A program made the position numbers and the translations under genes. A stretch of 10,055 nucleotides of DNA from an uncultured Bacteroidota bacterium (lineage in GTDB: Bacteria > Bacteroidota > Bacteroidia > Chitinophagales > Chitinophagaceae). Numbering within the stretch: the stretch's first letter is position 1; the number at the start of each line of letters is the position of its first letter. Below are positions 6,158-10,055 of this stretch, piece after piece. The notes under the pieces were generated by a model that was not told where the DNA came from, searched no databases, and worked only from the letters and a program-made list of their open reading frames with translations. The DNA lies in assembly GCA_903944755.1 (NCBI GenBank), contig CAJATB010000297.1, positions 1 to 10,055 on the forward strand, written 5' to 3'.

Positions 6158-7450
6158 TTATTTTAATTTTCCATAGTCGAATACTAATTGGCAGAATGCT
6201 TTTACACCAACTATAAAGCCCGATTCATCCAAATAGAAATCGGCAGTATGATGTGGGCCAGCATCTTTTGGTGCGGTGCCTTTAGGTAATGCGCCAAGGT
6301 TAAAAAAGAAACTAGGGGCTTTCTCTCCATAAAACGAGAAATCTTCAGCACCAGTAACCCATGTTGATTCTGATACATTTTCAGCACCAGCTGCCTTTAA
6401 CAAGGAGGGCAATGTTTTCAAAACCAACGCTGGGTCGTTATAAGTAACTAATGTTTTATTTTCAAAACTTACTTCAGCTGTAGCACCTGAACTTGCAGCA
6501 ATTGTTTCAGCAGTAAGTTTAATGCGTTCATATACTTCTTTTTGCATTTTTGTATCTAATGTTCTTATAGTACCAGTCATAACGGCTGTTTCAGGAATAA
6601 TATTATTTCGAACACCACTATTAATGGTACCAACTGTAATTACTACAGGTGCTTTAGTTAAGTCCATTTGACGACTAACTATATGCTGTAAACCTTCGAT
6701 TATCTGCGCAGAGGCACTTATTGGATCAACGCCGCCCCATGGTTGTGAACCATGACTGCCCCTTCCATTTACTTTTATAGTGAACCAATCAGCAGATGCC
6801 ATGAATGCACCCGATTTGTATTTTAGGGTACCCACGGGTGTTTGTGAATTGATATGTAAGCCAAATACTGCTTCTACTTTTGGGTTATCTAATAAACCTT
6901 CTTTAATCATTAGTTGTGCGCCTCCTTCTTCTGTCCCAGGTGCCCCTTCTTCAGCTGGTTGGAATAAAAATACAACTGTGCCAGGTACCTCTTTTTGCAT
7001 AGCGGTTAGTAATTTGGCTGTTGCCATTAAAATGGAAATATGTGAATCATGACCACATGCGTGCATTACTCCTACTTTTTGCCCACCATATTCCGATGTT
7101 ACTTTTGATGCAAATGGTAATGGAACTCTTTCAACAACGGGTAAAGCATCAATATCTGCTCTTAATGCAACTACCGGACCAGGCTTTCCACCTTTTAAGA
7201 TTGCCATAACACCTGTTTTAGCAACTGGGTAGTGCACTTCAATACCTAATGTTTTTAAATAATCAGCTATGTATTTTCCTGTATTAAATTCACGGTTTGA
7301 CAATTCTGGATTTTCATGAAAATGTCTTCTCCAACTAATTAATTGAGGTTCTACTTCTTTAAGTAATTGTCCATAATTCTTTGGAAGTTCTTGCGCACTA
7401 CTCGAAATGAAAGTAAAGCCCATTAATAGGCTAAGTAATAATTTAGGCAT
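6158..7450 (-). CDS. Exported M20 family amidohydrolase
   Basis: A 430-residue metal-dependent amidohydrolase of peptidase family M20, in the IAA-amino-acid hydrolase/hippurate hydrolase/N-acyl-amino-acid deacylase group. Residues 1-20 look like a signal peptide (MPKLLLSLLMGF then SSSAQ, probable cleavage after Q20 or just before), so the enzyme should work in the periplasm. RADIDALP is at 97-104. Predicted dinuclear metal ligands are C132 and H134 in HACGHDSH, E168 in QPAEEG, H199 in GLHI and H401 in GPHHTADF. The dimerisation domain (about 215-315) contains NGRGSHGSQPW. It probably releases an amino acid from an N-acyl or peptide-like substrate, which cannot be specified. It lies 127 nt downstream of the mutase gene on the same strand; that gap is long enough for a separate promoter, although no consensus box is clear. 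Confidence 0.93.
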   Translation of the reverse strand: MPKLLLSLLMGFTFISSSAQELPKNYGQLLKEVEPQLISWRRHFHENPELSNREFNTGKYIADYLKTLGIEVHYPVAKTGVMAILKGGKPGPVVALRADIDALPVVERVPLPFASKVTSEYGGQKVGVMHACGHDSHISILMATAKLLTAMQKEVPGTVVFLFQPAEEGAPGTEEGGAQLMIKEGLLDNPKVEAVFGLHINSQTPVGTLKYKSGAFMASADWFTIKVNGRGSHGSQPWGGVDPISASAQIIEGLQHIVSRQMDLTKAPVVITVGTINSGVRNNIIPETAVMTGTIRTLDTKMQKEVYERIKLTAETIAASSGATAEVSFENKTLVTYNDPALVLKTLPSLLKAAGAENVSESTWVTGAEDFSFYGEKAPSFFFNLGALPKGTAPKDAGPHHTADFYLDESGFIVGVKAFCQLVFDYGKLK

Positions 7451-7562
7451 TGTTGAGTATTTATAAATTTTTAGACTAATTATCTTTAATGATTATTATT
7501 TCTATGATGTAGAATTTTAATATATAGGTTTAGTGAAATAGTTATAATTTAAAACTGTGTTG

Positions 7563-7572
7563 ATAGTACTAT
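7563..7572. repeat. 10-bp palindrome after the mutase gene
   Basis: ATAGTACTAT is a perfect palindrome 5 nt beyond the mutase stop codon. An alternative pairing joins ACTATTT (7568-7574) with AAATAGT (7536-7542). No T tract follows on the minus strand, so it is a poor terminator. It may be chance in AT-rich sequence. Confidence 0.25.
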
Positions 7573-7577
7573 TTATT

Positions 7578-9146
7578 TTATGCTTGGAATTCTCCATACA
7601 CAGTTCGTAAGGTATCGGCAATTTCTCCAAGTGTACAATAGTTTTCTACTGCTTCAACAACAGGAGGCATTAAATTTGTTGTACCTAATGCGGCATCTTT
7701 AATGGCTGCTAAACAAGCTGCAACTTTATTAGCGTCTCGCTTATTTTTCAATATAGTTAACTTATCTACTTGCTGTTGTCTAATACTTTCATCTACTTTA
7801 AATATAGGTATCTGGCTTGTTTCTTCCGACTGAAATTGGTTTACACCTACAATTATTTTTCTGTTCGCTTCAATATCTTTTTGATAGTCATAGGCGCTTT
7901 CTGCAATTTTATTTTGCATGAAACCGTTTTCAATAGCACTAACACTGCCACCCATTTCATCCATTTTTTGAATAAGTTCCAATGCGGCTGATTCAATTTC
8001 GTTTGTTAAATTTTCGACAAAGTAACTCCCAGCCAAAGGGTCTGCGGTATCAGCAATGCCACTTTCAAAGGCTACTAGCTGTTGTGTTCGAAGGGCTATA
8101 CTTGCTGCTTGTTGTGTTGGTAAGCCTAATGCTTCGTCAAAACCATTTGTGTGTAAGCTTTGTGTTCCGCCAAGCACAGCAGCTATGGTTTGAATAGTAA
8201 CCCGGCTAATATTATTTAATGGTTGCTGCGCTGTTAGGGTAGCGCCACCCGTTTGTGTATGAAAGCGAAGCATCAAGGCTTTTTCATCTGTTGCACCTAA
8301 GTCCTTCATAATTTTTGCCCACATTCTTCTGGCAGCCCTAAATTTGGCAACTTCTTCAAATAAGTTATTGTGTGCGTTAAAGAAAAAGGACAATCGTTTC
8401 CCAAAAACATTTATGTCTAAGCCTTTCGCCAATGCTGCTTGCACATAGGCTTTTCCATTGCTTAAGGTAAATGCTATTTCTTGTACAGCAGTACTTCCTG
8501 CTTCACGAATATGGTATCCAGAAATTGAAATACTATTCCATTTTGGTAAATGAGTGCCACAATATTCAAAAATATCGGTAATAATACGCATTGAATGTTT
8601 AGGAGGGTAGATATAAGTGCCTCTTGCTGCATATTCTTTTAAAATATCATTTTGAATAGTGCCAGTTAATTGTTTTAAATCAATGCCTCTTCGTTTTGCT
8701 AATGCTACATAAAACGCTAATAATATAAAGGCAGTTGAATTTATGGTCATGGAAGAACTTATTTTATCTAAAGGGATGTCTTTAAATAAAATTTCCATAT
8801 CCTCAATACTGCAAATAGAAACGCCTACTTTCCCAACTTCTCCTTCTGCCAAGGAATGGTCGGCATCATAGCCAATTTGTGTAGGTAGGTCAAAGGCAAC
8901 GCTCAAGCCCATTACTCCTTGTTCCAATAAAAAAAGATACCTTTTATTACTTTCTTCTGCAGTCGAAAAGCCTGCATATTGGCGCATTGTCCAAAGTTTA
9001 CCTCTATACATATCGGATTGAACACCTCTTGTATAGGGGAATTTACCAGGTAACTGCTCTCCATCTTTTTCGGCGGGCAAATCCTTTTGAGTATATACTT
9101 TCTTGATTTCTATACCACTATCCGTCTTTTTCACTTGTTCTTGCAT
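7578..9146 (-). CDS. B12-dependent acyl-CoA mutase, catalytic (large) subunit, methylmalonyl-CoA mutase type
   Basis: A 522-residue TIM-barrel catalytic chain of the coenzyme-B12-dependent acyl-CoA mutases. Signatures in order are YTRGVQSDMYRGKLWTMRQY (38-57), GLSVAFDLPTQIGYD (80-94), TGTIQNDILKEY (161-172), PKWNSISISGYH (201-212), RLSFFF (251-256) and GTQSLHTNGFDEAL (327-340). Key active-site positions match methylmalonyl-CoA mutase: Y57 and R175 correspond to Y89 and R207 of the Propionibacterium enzyme, with identical 118-residue spacing, and H212 corresponds to H244. Isobutyryl- and 2-hydroxyisobutyryl-CoA mutases carry Phe/Ile and Gln at the first two. The protein stops where fused mutases continue into the B12-binding domain, and no DxHxxG cobalamin motif is present, so it must pair with a separate small subunit encoded elsewhere. 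Function: methylmalonyl-CoA/succinyl-CoA interconversion or a close relative such as ethylmalonyl-CoA. Confidence 0.92.
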   Translation of the reverse strand: MQEQVKKTDSGIEIKKVYTQKDLPAEKDGEQLPGKFPYTRGVQSDMYRGKLWTMRQYAGFSTAEESNKRYLFLLEQGVMGLSVAFDLPTQIGYDADHSLAEGEVGKVGVSICSIEDMEILFKDIPLDKISSSMTINSTAFILLAFYVALAKRRGIDLKQLTGTIQNDILKEYAARGTYIYPPKHSMRIITDIFEYCGTHLPKWNSISISGYHIREAGSTAVQEIAFTLSNGKAYVQAALAKGLDINVFGKRLSFFFNAHNNLFEEVAKFRAARRMWAKIMKDLGATDEKALMLRFHTQTGGATLTAQQPLNNISRVTIQTIAAVLGGTQSLHTNGFDEALGLPTQQAASIALRTQQLVAFESGIADTADPLAGSYFVENLTNEIESAALELIQKMDEMGGSVSAIENGFMQNKIAESAYDYQKDIEANRKIIVGVNQFQSEETSQIPIFKVDESIRQQQVDKLTILKNKRDANKVAACLAAIKDAALGTTNLMPPVVEAVENYCTLGEIADTLRTVYGEFQA

Positions 9147-9185
9147 ATTTAAATTTACGAAAAAATCAATTCTAAGCCCCCTGAT

Positions 9186-9208
9186 AATATTTCTATTTTC
9201 GAAATATT
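9186..9208. promoter_or_regulatory. Inverted repeat in the divergent mutase/iscA-type intergenic region
   Basis: AATATTTC (9186-9193) and GAAATATT (9201-9208) are perfect 8-bp inverted arms with a 7-nt TATTTTC spacer, near the middle of the 115-nt stretch (9147-9261) between two divergent genes. The arrangement suits a shared operator, although AT-rich inverted repeats also arise by chance. A TAAATTTA box just upstream of the mutase ATG on the minus strand (9157 to 9150) is too close to the ATG for a normal leader. Confidence 0.4.
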
Positions 9209-9214
9209 CGGGAA

Positions 9215-9244
9215 TCTGTTAATGGGCTTTAATGTGTAAATTTG
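9215..9244 (+). promoter_or_regulatory. Promoter of the iscA-type gene
   Basis: TAAATTTG (9237-9244) matches the Bacteroidota -7 element TAnnTTTG exactly and is 17 nt before the ATG at 9262, so the leader would be very short, about 10 nt. The -33 element is weak: TCTG at 9215-9218, 18 nt upstream. Confidence 0.5.
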
Positions 9245-9261
9245 TGTATTAAATTCATATT

Positions 9262-9612
9262 ATGTCTACAGATACAATAGTAAGCACTCCGGTTAAGTTT
9301 ACAGCGGATGCGGTGCAAGAATTACATCGTTTAATGGGTGAGCCTGGTTTTGACCAACAACAACGCTTAAGAGTTGGGGTAAAAGGTGGCGGATGCAGTG
9401 GCATGACTTATGTTTTAGGCTTTGATGTTCCACAGCCAGCTGATGAATTATTCGTTTTTGAAGGCATTCCTTGTTGTATGGAAACAGCACATCAGATTTA
9501 CTTGTATGGAATGTCAATTGACTGGCAGGGGGGCTTAAATAGCCGTGGTTTTACTTTTACCAACCCCAATGCTTCTAGTACTTGTGGATGTGGTACTAGC
9601 TTCGCAGTTTAA
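9262..9612 (+). CDS. HesB/IscA family iron-sulfur cluster assembly protein
   Basis: A 116-residue A-type Fe-S carrier (IscA/SufA/ErpA family). It binds an Fe-S cluster or iron in the cytoplasm and passes it from the ISC/SUF scaffold to apo-enzymes. The three conserved cysteines are C45 in GGGCSGMTY and C108/C110 in the C-terminal TCGCG motif, with a spacing close to that of E. coli IscA. VKFTADAVQEL near the start and SIDWQGGLNSRGFTFTNPNA before the last cysteines are also family patterns. An extra Cys pair (C71-C72) lies in GIPCCMETA. Which of the IscA, SufA or ErpA subtypes it is cannot be settled, and no other isc or suf gene is adjacent. The gene is divergent from the mutase and followed by a good terminator, so it is probably transcribed alone. 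Confidence 0.94.
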   Translation: MSTDTIVSTPVKFTADAVQELHRLMGEPGFDQQQRLRVGVKGGGCSGMTYVLGFDVPQPADELFVFEGIPCCMETAHQIYLYGMSIDWQGGLNSRGFTFTNPNASSTCGCGTSFAV

Positions 9613-9635
9613 TACGCTATTCCACTAAATTATTC

Positions 9636-9661
9636 AATGCCTCGTTTTTCGGGGCATTTTT
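9636..9661 (+). terminator. Rho-independent terminator of the iscA-type gene
   Basis: AATGCCTCG (9636-9644) pairs with CGGGGCATT (9650-9658) over nine base pairs including one T-G, with a TTTTT loop and a T tract after the stem. It lies 23 nt after the stop codon. Confidence 0.88.
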
Positions 9662-9692
9662 GGTTTTTATAACGCATTTTAATCTTTAGTAG

Positions 9693-9750
9693 TGATGAAA
9701 ATGTTTCCATCCTTCACTATCGCCATGGTCGCTATAAAATAATTTTCTCA
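9693..9750. repeat. Stem-loop 1 of the tail cluster
   Basis: TGATGAAAAT (9693-9702) and ATTTTCTCA (9742-9750) pair over nine bases with one bulged T. The 39-nt loop contains the palindrome CCATGG (9723-9728). It also holds a 15-codon open frame starting at 9694, which is too short and featureless to call a gene. Confidence 0.45.
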
Positions 9751-9754
9751 CCTA

Positions 9755-9795
9755 AAACTCAGAACTCGCACTTCGTGCTCAAACATGCTGAGTTT
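9755..9795. repeat. Stem-loop 2 of the tail cluster
   Basis: AAACTCAG (9755-9762) and CTGAGTTT (9788-9795) form a perfect 8-bp stem around a 25-nt interior (9763-9787). That interior begins AACTCGC, contains the small hairpin GCAC-TTC-GTGC (9768-9778), and ends CTCAAACATG. Most of it reappears inverted in stem-loop 4. Confidence 0.6.
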
Positions 9796-9808
9796 ATTAC
9801 GGTTCGAT

Positions 9809-9856
9809 AATGATTTTTCTTTACGCTATGGCTCAAAGTTCAGGAGTGTAATCATT
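9809..9856. repeat. Stem-loop 3 of the tail cluster
   Basis: AATGATT (9809-9815) and AATCATT (9850-9856) form a 7-bp stem. The interior includes ACGCTATGGCTCAAAG, which loosely resembles the CGC...GCTCAAA part of stem-loop 2 but lacks the ACATG end. Confidence 0.4.
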
Positions 9857-9929
9857 TCAACACTTCTTTTTTCTTAAATTTTAGAGCGTTATAAATAGCC
9901 TACTCACGAACTTATGAGAATAGCGTTAT

Positions 9930-10012
9930 AAAAACGCCTAAATATGTCGTTAAAAAATTGTGCATGTCTGAGCGAAGCGAGTTCACAATTTTAGATAGAT
10001 TTAGGAGTTTTT
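9930..10012. repeat. Stem-loop 4 of the tail cluster, nested
   Basis: An outer stem pairs 9930-9943 (AAAAAC-G-CCTAAAT) with 9999-10012 (ATTTAGG-A-GTTTTT), 13 of 14 positions matched. Inside it AAAATTGTG (9954-9962) pairs perfectly with CACAATTTT (9984-9992) around a 21-nt loop. Read on the minus strand, that loop runs AACTCGC-TTCG-CTCAGACATG, matching the interior of stem-loop 2 apart from two 2-nt gaps and one substitution. Confidence 0.65.
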
Positions 10013-10055
10013 AGCGTCATTCGAATCAGAGAGTGATAGGTTGTTTATAATGCTA

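Larger units (their letters stand above)
9663..10053. repeat. Cluster of short inverted repeats in the 443-nt gene-free tail
   Basis: From the iscA-type stop (9612) to the window end I see no credible gene, tRNA or rRNA. After the terminator the sequence is packed with inverted repeats. Four copies of a 10-bp motif occur: TTTATAACGC (9666-9675), GCGTTATAAA (9886-9895 and 9923-9932) and a one-mismatch TTTATAATGC (10044-10053). The first and third extend to 13-bp perfect inverted repeats (9663-9675 with 9923-9935). Between them are separate stem-loops at 9693-9750, 9755-9795, 9809-9856 and 9930-10012. It may be an intergenic repeat family, a decayed or miniature mobile element, or a recombination site. 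The window may cut through the array. Confidence 0.6.

Noticed and set aside
6780..7209. Plus-strand open frames opposite the M20 gene
   Set aside because: They lie opposite catalytic regions of a clearly conserved enzyme and resemble no protein family.
7770..8197. Plus-strand open frames opposite the mutase gene
   Set aside because: Same reasoning: the opposite strand encodes conserved mutase motifs, and these frames have no promoter or domain.
9299..9517. Antisense open frame inside the iscA-type gene
   Set aside because: It is opposite the conserved cysteine region and has no family signature.
9612..10055. A hidden gene or tRNA in the tail
   Set aside because: Frames on both strands are broken by frequent stops, the only small open frame (15 codons from 9694) is featureless, and no cloverleaf with a T-arm TTC motif was seen.
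9663..10055. CRISPR array
   Set aside because: The repeats are inverted and irregularly spaced, with different stems. There are no regularly spaced identical direct repeats and no cas genes.

Overview
The window reads as a chromosomal segment of a low-GC member of the Bacteroidota, probably near the Chitinophagaceae/Sphingobacteriia. The reasons are the protein repertoire (type B L31, a bacillithiol deacetylase, an agmatine deiminase plus carbamoylputrescine amidase pair), the near absence of Shine-Dalgarno sequences before the start codons, and recurrent Bacteroidota-type promoter boxes (TAnnTTTG at -7, TTTG near -33) upstream of several genes. No plasmid, phage, transposase or CRISPR signal is visible. 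Nearly all of the coding content is housekeeping or central metabolism.

Layout on the + strand. Positions 1-126 hold a promoter and a structured leader for rpmE2 (127-378, ribosomal protein L31 type B), which ends in a strong terminator (416-450). A second unit follows: bshB1 (502-1233, bacillithiol pathway), then aguB (1265-2143) and aguA (2133-3191). The last two overlap by 11 nt and together convert agmatine to putrescine. A lipoprotein amidase of the AmiD type (3286-4116) stands alone. An acyl-CoA dehydrogenase (4177-5331), preceded by a perfect 14-bp palindrome, is followed closely by a YggS-type PLP-binding protein (5370-6047).

Layout on the - strand. A strong hairpin with A and T runs on its two sides (6092-6120) separates the converging yggS and an exported M20 amidohydrolase (6158-7450). 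Upstream of the M20 gene, on the same strand, lies the catalytic chain of a B12-dependent acyl-CoA mutase (7578-9146). It has the methylmalonyl-CoA-type active site but no B12-binding domain, so it needs a separate small subunit that is not encoded here.

Divergent from the mutase, on the + strand, is an IscA/SufA/ErpA-type Fe-S assembly protein (9262-9612). The 115-nt intergenic stretch between them contains a hairpin or operator-like repeat. After the terminator at 9636-9661 the last ~390 nt hold no credible gene. They are a dense cluster of inverted repeats: several stem-loops with different stems but related loop cores, and four copies (one imperfect) of a 10-bp GCGTTATAAA motif in both orientations. 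This tail is the least explained and most unusual part of the window.

No new multi-gene system was found among the protein-coding genes. The best leads are the repeat cluster at 9663-10055, the palindrome over the acyl-CoA dehydrogenase promoter, and the rpmE2 leader.
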